Of a stretch of DNA of 34,150 nt, positions 1 through 7,585 are shown in pieces. The position numbers and the translations under genes were made by a program. The stretch comes from Pseudomonas veronii (GTDB lineage Bacteria > Pseudomonadota > Gammaproteobacteria > Pseudomonadales > Pseudomonadaceae). Every line of letters begins with the position of its first letter. Position 1 is the stretch's first letter. The notes under the pieces are model-generated. The model did not search any database. It saw nothing but the letters and a program-made list of their open reading frames with translations, and was not told where the DNA came from. The DNA lies in contig NZ_JYLL01000049.1 in assembly GCF_001439695.1 (NCBI RefSeq), positions 1 through 34,150 of the forward strand, given 5' to 3'.

Positions 1-62
1 TCTCGGCGGGTTTGCTTGCGCTTGCCGGCGTACTCAAAGTCGGAAAAGCTCATCTGGCTCAT
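1..62 (-). CDS. IS5-family transposase, N-terminal fragment (runs off the window)
   Basis: Reading the reverse strand from the ATG at 62 gives MSQMSFSDFEYAGKRKQTRR, the conserved N-terminus of a large group of IS5-family DDE transposases. Only about 20 codons are present before the window edge. A second in-frame ATG at 53 is an alternative start. Nothing can be said about whether the rest is intact. Confidence 0.7.
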   Translation of the reverse strand, partial: MSQMSFSDFEYAGKRKQTRR

Positions 63-124
63 GGGCGGCTCGGATCAGGTGTTGCGGGGATTCTCGCATA
101 ACTGAAGGCTTGTTCGGAGATTCC
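1..124 (-). mobile_element. IS5-family insertion sequence, 5' end only
   Basis: The reverse strand from 124 starts GGAATCTCCGAACAAGCC, which looks like an IS5-type terminal repeat. About 60 bp later comes a transposase start typical of this family. The bases next to the end (125-128) are CTAG, matching the YTAR target preferred by many IS5 elements. Only this end is in the window, so the second repeat and the target duplication cannot be checked. It bounds the metal-resistance module on the left. The family call is from memory of the protein start, not from a search. Confidence 0.65.
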
Positions 125-179
125 CTAGTGGCTGAGGAACCGCTCTACTAAACTGGTTGAATACCGGATACCGGGTTTC

Positions 180-215
180 GAAAAAGCTACAGCCGGCTGA
201 TCAAATCTTCCGGCT
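180..215 (-). terminator. possible rho-independent terminator of the cadA operon
   Basis: On the minus strand a 6-bp stem (AGCCGG with CCGGCT, at 210-215 and 191-196) is followed within a few bases by a run of T (complement of 181-185). It lies about 40 bp past the stop of the zinc-finger gene. The loop is long (13 nt) and the stem short, so this is a weak candidate. Bases 125-252 hold no gene that I can see. Confidence 0.3.
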
Positions 216-252
216 GGAGTCTGATTAGCGGATCGCTGTATCCAAGCAAATA

Positions 253-651
253 TTAGTCGAAAATTTCCCGTAAAAACGATTTCTTATGATAAACCTGCTC
301 TTCCTGATGCCTCGACTGATTCTGATGGCCGTTCTGATATCCGTCCCGCCAACCACCACCGTGACCAGGCTGCGGCGCGGAGTGGCCGTGCTTAGTGCCG
401 CGTTTGTTGTCATGGTGGCCAGAAGACGGCTGGGCATACACAGGTTCAGACGGAGGTGTACCTTGCAGCGACTGAGATACGCTCTGTGGAAGAAAACGAG
501 CTTCTTGTTCTTCCTGCTGGCTACGCTCGATGATCTTGTCGAGTTCTCCCCGGTCAAGCCAAACACCTCGACATTGCGGGCAATAGTCGATTTCAACGTT
601 TTGACGTTCCGACATTACCAACAGTACTTCTTTGCAAACTGGGCAGTGCAT
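253..651 (-). CDS. zinc-finger TFIIB-like (zf-TFIIB) domain protein with His/Gln-rich tail
   Basis: A 132-residue protein. Its N-terminus carries two CxxC pairs (C3/C6 and C24/C27) in the pattern CPVC...CPQCRGVWLDRGEL, which is the zf-TFIIB family signature and a presumed structural zinc site. The rest is low complexity, rich in Gln, Ser, Pro, Gly and His, with several HxH-like stretches that could bind metal. I start it at the ATG at 651 because GGAGGAGAG lies just upstream; a longer upstream frame runs antisense-like through the intergenic gap. It follows cadA by 46 bp on the same strand, so it is probably the second gene of that operon. The function of such proteins is not established; a metal-buffering or accessory role is only an inference from context. 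Confidence 0.8.
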   Translation of the reverse strand: MHCPVCKEVLLVMSERQNVEIDYCPQCRGVWLDRGELDKIIERSQQEEQEARFLPQSVSQSLQGTPPSEPVYAQPSSGHHDNKRGTKHGHSAPQPGHGGGWRDGYQNGHQNQSRHQEEQVYHKKSFLREIFD

Positions 652-697
652 GGTTCTCTCCTCCAGCGAATGAGCTATATAAAACGCAGCAGCCATT

Positions 698-3157
698 TCA
701 CCGACGCAGCAGCCGCAAGCCATTGAATACGACGAGCAAGCTCGCCCCCATGTCGGCGAAAACGGCCATCCACAATGTCGCGAAACCAGAGAGAGCCAAC
801 GCCAAGAAGACAACTTTTATGCCCAGAGCCAAAATGATGTTTTGCTTTAGAACCGAGGCGGATCGGCGACTCAGGCTGATAAAGTACGCGATTTTTCGAG
901 GGTCGTCGTCCATGATCGCAACGTCAGCTGTTTCGAGAGCTGTCGCTGTCCCTGCGGCTCCCATTGCGAAACCTATATCGGATTGCGCTAAGGCGGGGGC
1001 GTCATTAACGCCGTCACCAACCATCCCAACGGCGCCATATCTGCGTTTGAGTTCAGCGACTGCAGTCTGCTTGTCCTCTGGCATCAGATTTCCACGGGCA
1101 TCCTCGATGCCCAATTGCTCAGCGATCGACCTCGCCGTCGCAGGATTATCCCCAGTCAGCATTACTGGAACCACGTTCAAAGCCTTCAAAGCAGCCACAG
1201 CTTCAACACTCTCCGGTCGGACTGTGTCTGCGACCGCGAATATCGCGGCGGGGCCGCTATTGCCGCATAGCACGATCACCGTTTTGCCAGTTTCCTCAAG
1301 CCGTGAAAGTCTGGCCTCCAGCTCCGAAGAACACACGCCCAACTCCTCAACCAAACGATGGTTGCCTAGATGCCAAAGATGACCGTCGATCGTGCCTTTC
1401 ACGCCTCGGCCATTTAGCACACTGAAGTCACTGACAGGCAGAGCCACAGCGCCAGGCTGCTGCGATTTCCACCCATTGACCAATGCTTTCGCTACTGGGT
1501 GGGTACTTTGCTCATCAAGACTCGCAGCAATCAAAGTTGCCTTCTCGATAGACAAGTCACTGAATATATCTGAGTCAGTCAGAACTGGCTTGCCCTGAGT
1601 CAACGTGCCTGTTTTATCCAGAGCAACCACCTTCAGCAGGCGCCCGCTTTCCAGGTAGGCACCACCCTTGATCAAGATTCCATGCCGTGCGGCTGCGGCA
1701 AGACCACTCACAACAGTGACAGGCGTTGAGACGACCAAGGCACAAGGACACGCGATGACCAACAACACCAGGGCCTCATACAACCATTCACCCCACGTAC
1801 CACCAAGCAGCACTGGGCCTAAAACGGCAACAAGAAATGCCACCGCCACTACGGCTGGGGTGTAATACCGTGCGAACTGGTCAACGAACCTCTGCGTCGG
1901 CGCCCGCTGAGACTGCGCATCCTGAATCGCGGCAGCAATACGAGCGAGCGTACTTTCGCCAGCGACTGCCGTGACAGTCGCCTCCACGACGCCGTCTGTC
2001 ACGATACTGCCAGCATATAGCGGATCCCCCTCTGCCTTATCTACTGGCAAGCTTTCACCAGTGATAGGGGCTTGGTCGAGAGCAGCACGACCAGATTCCA
2101 CCCTCGCATCCAGCGGTACCCGCGACCCTGTGCGAACACGAATACGGCTGCCGAGAACGACATTCTCAACCGGGTGTTCTTTCCAGCCAGCTTCGGTCAT
2201 GACTTCCGCAGTCTCAGGAGCTAATGCAGTCAGCGATTTAATCGCGTTACGCGCTCGCTCAAGTGAGAGTGCTTCGATGGCTTCGGCAATAGCGAAAAGG
2301 AAAACCACCATCGCGGCTTCCGGCCACTTGCCAATCACCATGGCACCCAAGACAGCCAAAGACATCAAGAAGTAGATGTTCAATGTGAAGTTCTTTACAG
2401 CGATCCACCCCTTCTTCAGAGTTGGTAGACCAGCAGTAAGAATGGACAGCGCAGCCAAGGACATTACAGGCAAAGAACCCTCCTGTCCGGTCGTCCAAGC
2501 GATCACTTCAGCGGCGATGGCAGCTAGACCGCTGACCGCCAGCAGCCCTTTCAAGCGCGTCGTCAGAGCAGGTGAAATGGCATTCGGGGTTGCGCCGGCC
2601 TCGATGAGATTGGGCCCCATATCCAGCGCGGTCAAAGCGATGACTATCGCCTTCGGATCATCCAAGCGATGATGCACTGTCAGCTCACGATCCAACAGAT
2701 TGAAATCAAGTCGTGCGATGCCAGGCATCGGCTCTAAGCGATTACGAATTAGCCGCTCTTCGGTAGGGCAATCCATCTTATCAATGCGATACCGAACCAG
2801 GGTCGTGCCTTCTGGCTCAGCCATGGCCGAATGTGAAGTCACCGCCCCTGCGGAATCCACTTTGCTCAAACAGCAATGGTCGGCATCGGAATGGGCTTGA
2901 GCTGAAGTGCCATGATCGTGTGCGCTATGGTCTTGATTATGGTCGGTGGACTTGGCTCCACAAGGCTGAGAATCCTTCGAACCGCACGCATGCGATCCCG
3001 TTCTGCCCAAGCTCTCGGCGTGATCAGGCCCATGCTCAACATGATGTGCACGAGAATGAACCTGTTTGGCGAAGGTCTCGCGGGGGTCAGCAGAACAGCA
3101 ATCGTCCGACTTCGGCACGAGGTGCAATTTGGCTTTCGACGGGTTTTCCTGGCTCAT
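698..3157 (-). CDS. cadA: cadmium/zinc/lead-exporting P1B-type ATPase CadA
   Basis: An 819-residue inner-membrane ATPase that pumps soft divalent metals (Cd, Zn, Pb) out of the cytoplasm. Visible motifs, in order: a His/Cys-rich N-terminal tail (residues 20-110, many HxH and CC pairs), a heavy-metal-associated domain with a degenerate metal site (MDCPTEE, about 128-134, one Cys), the actuator TGES (366-369), the membrane CPC ion site (470-472), the phosphorylation site DKTGTLT with D514, the HP motif (STHPVAKAL) and the hinge GDGVNDAPAL. CPC together with the overall sequence points to the P1B-2 (CadA/ZntA) group rather than copper pumps. The length is usual for Pseudomonas CadA with an extended metal-binding tail. 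It has its own MerR-type promoter (3187-3217) and is followed by the zf-TFIIB gene. The exact metal preference cannot be read from sequence. Confidence 0.93.
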   Translation of the reverse strand: MSQENPSKAKLHLVPKSDDCCSADPRETFAKQVHSRAHHVEHGPDHAESLGRTGSHACGSKDSQPCGAKSTDHNQDHSAHDHGTSAQAHSDADHCCLSKVDSAGAVTSHSAMAEPEGTTLVRYRIDKMDCPTEERLIRNRLEPMPGIARLDFNLLDRELTVHHRLDDPKAIVIALTALDMGPNLIEAGATPNAISPALTTRLKGLLAVSGLAAIAAEVIAWTTGQEGSLPVMSLAALSILTAGLPTLKKGWIAVKNFTLNIYFLMSLAVLGAMVIGKWPEAAMVVFLFAIAEAIEALSLERARNAIKSLTALAPETAEVMTEAGWKEHPVENVVLGSRIRVRTGSRVPLDARVESGRAALDQAPITGESLPVDKAEGDPLYAGSIVTDGVVEATVTAVAGESTLARIAAAIQDAQSQRAPTQRFVDQFARYYTPAVVAVAFLVAVLGPVLLGGTWGEWLYEALVLLVIACPCALVVSTPVTVVSGLAAAARHGILIKGGAYLESGRLLKVVALDKTGTLTQGKPVLTDSDIFSDLSIEKATLIAASLDEQSTHPVAKALVNGWKSQQPGAVALPVSDFSVLNGRGVKGTIDGHLWHLGNHRLVEELGVCSSELEARLSRLEETGKTVIVLCGNSGPAAIFAVADTVRPESVEAVAALKALNVVPVMLTGDNPATARSIAEQLGIEDARGNLMPEDKQTAVAELKRRYGAVGMVGDGVNDAPALAQSDIGFAMGAAGTATALETADVAIMDDDPRKIAYFISLSRRSASVLKQNIILALGIKVVFLALALSGFATLWMAVFADMGASLLVVFNGLRLLRR

Positions 3158-3186
3158 GACGCATCTACCAATAAGGATATGGCGTC

Positions 3187-3217
3187 ATTGAACAGCCTGT
3201 AGTAGCTACAGTGTCAA
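3187..3217 (-). promoter_or_regulatory. MerR-type promoter/operator of cadA
   Basis: On the minus strand: -35 TTGACA (3217-3212), then a 19-bp spacer holding the palindrome CTGTAG-CTA-CTACAG (3211-3197), then -10 TTCAAT (3192-3187). An over-long 19-bp spacer with a dyad inside it is the hallmark of promoters untwisted by MerR-family activators. The same 15-bp palindrome occurs at 4531-4545. The transcript would start just upstream of cadA (ATG at 3157). Confidence 0.85.
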
Positions 3218-3640
3218 GCAATGAGTTTGAAATTTCGACTGGGCCGAGGGCGCCGCTCGAGTCTACGTCCCTCAGTGCGAGCGCCTGATAGCTGCATGCT
3301 GCGATGCATCAGCCAGGTTGGTCAGCACCTCAAATGCCCACTCAGCTTTCACCCTGGGAGTCATGCATATCGAGCAAGTCGTCAATCGCGTTGTGAAGCC
3401 TACGAGTAAACGTTTGGAGAAATCCGCCATGATGGTTTTCGACGCCATTGGCATGTGTCGGCTGTAGACCTCTCTAAGCGCTCATTACCATCGGTAGCCG
3501 ACAGGGTTAAGGGTAGAAATATCCAGAAAGCTCCTCGACACAGTCGCACCAGCATGTCCTCCTCAACAACCCTACTACAAGCTTTTCGGCATTAATTAGG
3601 AGATGCCCACTGGAAATCCGGTGACACCTGCTAACCGAGA
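3218..3640. other. intergenic stretch with no supported gene
   Basis: About 420 bp between the cadA promoter and the terminator of the 43-residue gene. Short open frames exist on both strands (for example 3272-3454 minus), but none has a good ribosome-binding site or a recognisable protein. It may hold decayed sequence from an earlier insertion. I see no repeat, RNA gene or operator in it. Confidence 0.5.
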
Positions 3641-3666
3641 ATAAAACCCCGCCATGTCTGGCGGGG
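3641..3666 (-). terminator. rho-independent terminator of the 43-residue gene
   Basis: A perfect 8-bp stem (CCCCGCCA with TGGCGGGG, 3647-3654 and 3659-3666) with a 4-nt loop. On the minus strand it is followed by TTTTAT (3646-3641). It begins only 5 bp after the stop codon of the small gene at 3672-3803, which supports that gene being expressed. Confidence 0.85.
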
Positions 3667-3671
3667 TCTCA

Positions 3672-3803
3672 TCAATCACCCTTCTTGTGCTTATGCACGT
3701 CCAGGTCGGGATGCTTAGGCTTGTTCTCGGGGGTTACACGGCGACGCTGGTCTGTCTTGCCGGTTGATTCGGCAATTGGCTTGGGCCCAGGTTTGATGGC
3801 CAT
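3672..3803 (-). CDS. small basic Pro/Lys/His-rich protein, 43 residues
   Basis: A 43-codon gene, start ATG at 3803, preceded by GAAGGAGCAAGTTCT (Shine-Dalgarno AAGGAG at good spacing) and followed directly by a strong terminator. The protein begins MAIKPGPKPIAESTGKT and ends LDVHKHKKGD. It has no signal peptide or membrane segment and is strongly hydrophilic with a net positive charge. I do not recognise a function. The signals on both sides make it a convincing monocistronic gene despite its size. It sits between cadA and its presumed regulator, with about 265 bp of sequence upstream (3804-4068) in which I see no gene. Confidence 0.7.
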   Translation of the reverse strand: MAIKPGPKPIAESTGKTDQRRRVTPENKPKHPDLDVHKHKKGD

Positions 3804-4068
3804 AGAACTTGCTCCTTCAGTTGATAGGTATATGCCCTGGCAAACGTCTGCCGTGTAAGCGTTCGCTCAGTACGGTCACGAGATTGAGGGCCCCAAACAC
3901 TATAGCTTGATATTTTTATGCCAGCAGTGGCGCACCACTTTAGTAAGCGTCTGCCGAACACATCTTGCACCAGCCCGTTTGGTGTAGACGGACGCTCGAA
4001 AGACCCTGTCGAGACTATCGCGCTATTCGGTTTCAATGGCAGCTTGCTCCCCTATGCTCTTGACTCGT

Positions 4069-4503
4069 CTAGGAGCAGCAACCAGAGCGAGCCCCAGCAG
4101 CGGGTTCGAACAGTGACTCAATAATCGTACAGTCTGGAGTGTTCGAGCCTAGGCATCTTGACTCACACGTGCCTGCCATTGAGAGCAGCTCTATCCGGAT
4201 CTGCAGGAGCTTAGCTACCTTAGATTCCACTTCTGCCAAGTGCTTCTTGACCACCGACAACGCATCAGCACACGGACGATCAGCATCTGCCGCGAGCGCA
4301 ATGAGTTCGCGGATATCGTCGAGTGGAAAGCCCAGTTCACGATTCTGCCTGATGAAGATGAGTCGTGACCGATGCTTTTCGGTATAGATTCGATGCCGCC
4401 CTGTCGACCGTAGGGCCGGAGGGAGAAGGCCTATTTTCTCGTAGTAGCGAATCGTTTCAATGTGGCAACCCGTTGATTTCGACAGCGCTCCGATTCCTGA
4501 CAT
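4069..4503 (-). CDS. MerR-family metal-responsive regulator (CadR/PbrR/ZntR-like)
   Basis: A 144-residue transcription factor. The N-terminal winged helix carries the family pattern IETIRYYEKIGLL (about residues 15-27), followed by RIY and LGFPLDDIREL (57-67), then a dimerisation helix and a Cys-rich C-terminus. Cysteines at 78, 113 and 125 have nearly the same spacing as the metal ligands of ZntR (79, 114, 124). Extra ones at 117, 142 and 143 could also take part. Proteins of this family bind within long-spacer promoters and activate them when metal binds. It is divergent from the permease gene at 4597, whose promoter holds a matching operator, and that operator is repeated in front of cadA. 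Likely inducers are Cd, Pb or Zn; Hg is less likely, since no mer genes are present. Confidence 0.85.
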   Translation of the reverse strand: MSGIGALSKSTGCHIETIRYYEKIGLLPPALRSTGRHRIYTEKHRSRLIFIRQNRELGFPLDDIRELIALAADADRPCADALSVVKKHLAEVESKVAKLLQIRIELLSMAGTCESRCLGSNTPDCTIIESLFEPAAGARSGCCS

Positions 4504-4524
4504 CCAAACTCCCCAAGCATTTTC

Positions 4525-4555
4525 TTGAACCTGTAGTAGCTACAGATATTAACCT
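4525..4555 (+). promoter_or_regulatory. MerR-type promoter/operator of the ACR3-like permease
   Basis: Plus strand: -35 TTGAAC (4525-4530), a 19-bp spacer starting with CTGTAGTAGCTACAG (4531-4545), and -10 TAACCT (4550-4555). The dyad is identical to the one in the cadA promoter. It lies in the 93-bp gap between the divergent regulator and permease genes, so the regulator probably also controls its own expression from here. Confidence 0.8.
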
Positions 4556-4596
4556 GCTCAATCGAAAAATGATTTCACGCGTTTTAAGGGCATTCC

Positions 4597-5559
4597 GTGG
4601 ACAGAGAACAGCTAGAGAAGAACCAGATTCCCGTTTACTTCGTCGCGGTCATTGTCGCGGCTATCGGGGGCCTGCTCGCACCTGATGCCTCTCAAGCGTT
4701 AGGTGCGTTGGTGACACCAGCCATCGCTGTGCTGATGTACGCCATGTTTCTGCAGATCCCATTCTTGGATCTTCGCAAAGGGCTTGCAAACAAGCGTTTC
4801 ATGACCGCGCTGCTGACCGCCAATTTCGTCGCCATCCCCCTGTTGGTTTGGGCGTTGACGATGGGCCTAGCCGACCACCCGGCGATTTTGGTGGGCGCAC
4901 TATTGGTCTTGCTGACGCCTTGTATCGATTATGTTGTTGTGTTTACCCATATCGGTAAGGGCGACTCCAAACTGACTCTGGCGGCAACACCATTACTACT
5001 CGTGCTTCAGCTTGTGCTACTACCCCTCTATCTAGCCTTCATGGTGAGTGATGACTCGGCGGTGGTTATATCGGTCGGCCCATTTGTTGAGGCCTTCGTA
5101 GTGCTGATCGCTTTACCCTTGGTCTTGGCAGTAGCAACAGCTGCCGGGGCAAAGGGGTCACGCATCGTTGAGGGCTGGAACAATGTATGGGCTTGGATGC
5201 CTGTGCCAGCTATGGCGGCTGTATTGGTCGTAGTGATCGGCTCTCAGATTTCAACGGTGGTCAGAGACATGGACAAGCTGCTGCCTGTTATTCCCGTCTA
5301 CATTGGTTTCATGCTCTTGGCACCCGTGGTGGGTGCGCTGGTGGCTCGGGCGTTTAAGTTACCGGCTAGCACGGCAAGATCTGTCGCTTTCAGCAGTTCG
5401 ACACGAAACTCATTGGTAGTTCTACCATTGGCATTGGCCTTGCCCGAGGAAATCAGAGGGCTCGCTGCGGCAGCAGTGATTACTCAAACGCTGATTGAGT
5501 TGGTCAGCGAACTAATTTACATCCGAGCAATTCCTGCTTTGGTGTGGCGCAAAATGTAG
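4597..5559 (+). CDS. ACR3/bile-acid:Na+ symporter-superfamily efflux permease (arsenic-resistance-like)
   Basis: A 320-residue integral membrane protein with about ten hydrophobic segments. It resembles proteins annotated as arsenic resistance permeases of the BASS/ACR3 superfamily. A Cys after Thr-Pro in the fourth membrane segment (C109, in LLTPCIDYVVVF) matches the conserved functional Cys of ACR3. A second conserved block, SSTRNSLVVLPLALALPE, lies near residues 266-285. The start is GTG at 4597, chosen because TTTTAAGGG lies 6 nt upstream and the reading matches the family. No arsR, arsC or arsH is next to it. It is instead controlled by the MerR-type promoter shared with cadA, so its substrate may not be arsenite. 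The IS66 element begins immediately after its stop. Confidence 0.8.
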   Translation: MDREQLEKNQIPVYFVAVIVAAIGGLLAPDASQALGALVTPAIAVLMYAMFLQIPFLDLRKGLANKRFMTALLTANFVAIPLLVWALTMGLADHPAILVGALLVLLTPCIDYVVVFTHIGKGDSKLTLAATPLLLVLQLVLLPLYLAFMVSDDSAVVISVGPFVEAFVVLIALPLVLAVATAAGAKGSRIVEGWNNVWAWMPVPAMAAVLVVVIGSQISTVVRDMDKLLPVIPVYIGFMLLAPVVGALVARAFKLPASTARSVAFSSSTRNSLVVLPLALALPEEIRGLAAAAVITQTLIELVSELIYIRAIPALVWRKM

Positions 5560-5597
5560 ATGCCAGGGAAGACATAAGCACAAAACACCCTGCGCGA

Positions 5598-5816
5598 TTA
5601 AACAGGTGCCCACCTGTGCGGCAGCAGCTTGTTAATCTCACTCGCGCGCCGCGTCGGCAGGCGCGTGAGAACATCCTTTAGATAGGCGTACGGATCATGG
5701 CCATTCAGCCGCGCTGACTGGATCAAGCTCATGATCGCCGCAGCCCGTTTTCCGCTGCGTAGCGACCCGGCGAAGAGCCAGTTCTTGCGCCCAAGAGCCC
5801 ATGGCCGGATCTGGTT
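5598..5816 (-). CDS. tnpC: IS66 transposase TnpC, second exon (C-terminal 72 residues)
   Basis: Continues the TnpC reading frame after the intron. It begins NQIRPWALGRKNWLFAGS, the block that directly follows the catalytic Glu in IS66 transposases, and ends LLPHRWAPV at a TAA. Joining it to the exon ending at 8164 gives a 508-residue protein, the usual TnpC length, with no lost or added codon. It has no start of its own and is only meaningful if the intron is spliced out. Confidence 0.85.
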   Translation of the reverse strand, partial: NQIRPWALGRKNWLFAGSLRSGKRAAAIMSLIQSARLNGHDPYAYLKDVLTRLPTRRASEINKLLPHRWAPV

Positions 5817-5892
5817 GTCGGGTAGTCAGACGCGGTTGCCCGCGTCCAACCCCCTAAGAACCGTGCATGCGAGTTTCCCAGCACACGGCTCA
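5817..5892 (-). ncRNA. group II intron domains V and VI
   Basis: Domain V (complement of 5858-5891) starts AGCCGTGTGCTGGGAAACTC and closes with GCACGGTTCT, giving the expected 34-nt hairpin with the AGC catalytic triad. Domain VI is a GC stem (GACGCG with CGCGTC) extended by GGGT with ACCC. An unpaired A at 5826, 9 nt before the 3' splice site, is the likely branch point. Confidence 0.85.
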
Positions 5893-5923
5893 AGCCTCTG
5901 CTAAGGCGCCATTGGGCACCCGG

Positions 5924-7585
5924 TTATACATCGTCGACATTGGCAAATTGCACATCTCGTGGGCAACGCAGGTGGTAAATCTCAAGATTAGCCGCAGCGT
6001 CCGTCCCGCCATGACCTAGCTTCACAATATGGCGACTGTGCCACGGTGTGTCTTTGGTCACCGGCTTGAAGCAGGCGCAGCACCTGCCGCCCTGTTGCAC
6101 CCATACCCGATACAGCTTGGCTCGACCTTTAACGGAAGTGAGCATCTTCTTGCCCCAGCGGGACTCGAAGTACTCATCCCATGCAGGGTCGTGAGGGTTG
6201 GCAGCAGCCTTAATCTTGATATGTCGCACAATCGGTGTGTCTGAGGCGTCTACTAGCGTGTACTGACGCTTCCGACCATCGGCGGATTTTTCAGTACACG
6301 AGAACACCCAACGGCGCGCCCCTTGTACTTTGAAATACCGATCCTTCACCCATCGGCGTGTCTTGCGAGGGTGGCGACGTACCGCCCATCGCCAGAGCAT
6401 TTCCCACACTGCGCTGTCCACCTGGTTGAAGACCTTCTTGGCGACGACATGACTGTGATAGTTCGCCCAGCCCCGTAGAACCGGGTTGAGCAAACCTATC
6501 AAGTTAGCCTGTCGTATCGTTTTGTTGGTCTTGATCAACTCTCGCAGCTTGGCAAGTAGAGCCCCGATGTTCGCCTTGGACGGCTTGATCAGGAGCTTGC
6601 CGTTGTACTTGCGCAGGTTCCATCCGAGGAAGTCGAACCCGTCCCCTATGTGCGTTATCTTGGTTTTTTCCGGAGAGAGGACAAGTCCACGCTCTGCCAG
6701 AAATTCAACCACGGCGGGCCTGACTTCATTCTCCAGCCATTCTTTCGAACAACCAGTGATGATGAAATCATCTGCATAACGCACCACGCGCATTTTTCGG
6801 GCTGTCCACTTCGCGTTGGGAAATCTCTTCGCCAGCATCGCTTCCAACCCATCCAGCGTCATGTTCGCCAACCCCGGGGATATGATGCCTCCCTGCGGGG
6901 TTCCGGCGTGGCTGGGGAATAGCTGCTTTTGGTAGACATAACCAGCCCGGAGCCATTTCTGCAAAATCGCCTTGTCCATGGGAATGTTGGCGATCAACCA
7001 GTCATGGCTGATATTGTCGAAACAGCCTTGAATGTCGCCCTCTAACACCCATTCCGCGTTTGCTTTTCGTGACAGCACACCAAAGCACTGTGCGACGGCA
7101 TCCGCAGTTGAGCGTTCCGGCCTGAACCCATAAGAGTTCGGGTCGCCGGTAGTTTCCGCTATCGGTTCCAGAGCCAGCAGATGAAGCGCCTGCATGGCCC
7201 GGCATTTCATCGCGGGAATTCCAAGAGGTCTCGTTTTGCCGTTTTTCTTCGGAATAAGCACTCTCCGAAGCGGGAGCGGCGAGTAACCTCGCCGCGTCAA
7301 CGACTCTATCGCGCCGAGCTTGGCCCTAGGCGTATTCCAAGTAACCTTGTCCACGCCGGGGGTATTTTTGCCTTTGTTTTCAGACACCCGTTTCACAGCA
7401 AATGCCTTGCCACTGAACGAGTGAGTCAGCAGCCATTGCAGGGCTTTCACCTTGTTATGTCTGCCATCTTGTACAGCCTTCACAATACGCGCTTGCAGCC
7501 CTCTGACACGACGTTGTACGGCGATCCAATCGATGCTGTCCCACGACGTGCCGGAAGGTGCACACGCCAATGCTGCTGCGTTCAT
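5924..7585 (-). CDS. ltrA: group II intron reverse transcriptase/maturase with HNH endonuclease
   Basis: A 553-residue multifunctional protein that helps splice its host intron and copies it into DNA targets. The reverse-transcriptase domain spans roughly residues 60-350, with GIPAMKCRAMQ, PQGGIISP (230-237) and the catalytic YADD (270-273). A maturase (X) domain follows with RGWANYH. The C-terminus is an HNH nuclease with paired cysteines (CCAC, about 502-505) and a closing HLRC. I start it at the ATG at 7585 because AAGGAGAGCAA precedes it and the protein then begins MNAAALACAPS, as in its relatives. An upstream in-frame ATG at 7678 would add 31 residues. The frame is intact, so the intron is probably mobile or recently was. 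Confidence 0.93.
   Translation of the reverse strand: MNAAALACAPSGTSWDSIDWIAVQRRVRGLQARIVKAVQDGRHNKVKALQWLLTHSFSGKAFAVKRVSENKGKNTPGVDKVTWNTPRAKLGAIESLTRRGYSPLPLRRVLIPKKNGKTRPLGIPAMKCRAMQALHLLALEPIAETTGDPNSYGFRPERSTADAVAQCFGVLSRKANAEWVLEGDIQGCFDNISHDWLIANIPMDKAILQKWLRAGYVYQKQLFPSHAGTPQGGIISPGLANMTLDGLEAMLAKRFPNAKWTARKMRVVRYADDFIITGCSKEWLENEVRPAVVEFLAERGLVLSPEKTKITHIGDGFDFLGWNLRKYNGKLLIKPSKANIGALLAKLRELIKTNKTIRQANLIGLLNPVLRGWANYHSHVVAKKVFNQVDSAVWEMLWRWAVRRHPRKTRRWVKDRYFKVQGARRWVFSCTEKSADGRKRQYTLVDASDTPIVRHIKIKAAANPHDPAWDEYFESRWGKKMLTSVKGRAKLYRVWVQQGGRCCACFKPVTKDTPWHSRHIVKLGHGGTDAAANLEIYHLRCPRDVQFANVDDV

Noticed and set aside
286..726. A 146-codon open frame on the plus strand
   Set aside because: It is antisense to the zf-TFIIB gene, whose CxxC motifs and ribosome-binding site are clear.
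3272..3454. A 60-codon minus-strand frame in the gap upstream of cadA
   Set aside because: No ribosome-binding site or recognisable domain; could be a decayed fragment but the evidence is too thin to name.
3734..4036. A 100-codon minus-strand frame overlapping the 43-residue gene
   Set aside because: It overlaps the better supported small gene in another frame and lacks start signals.
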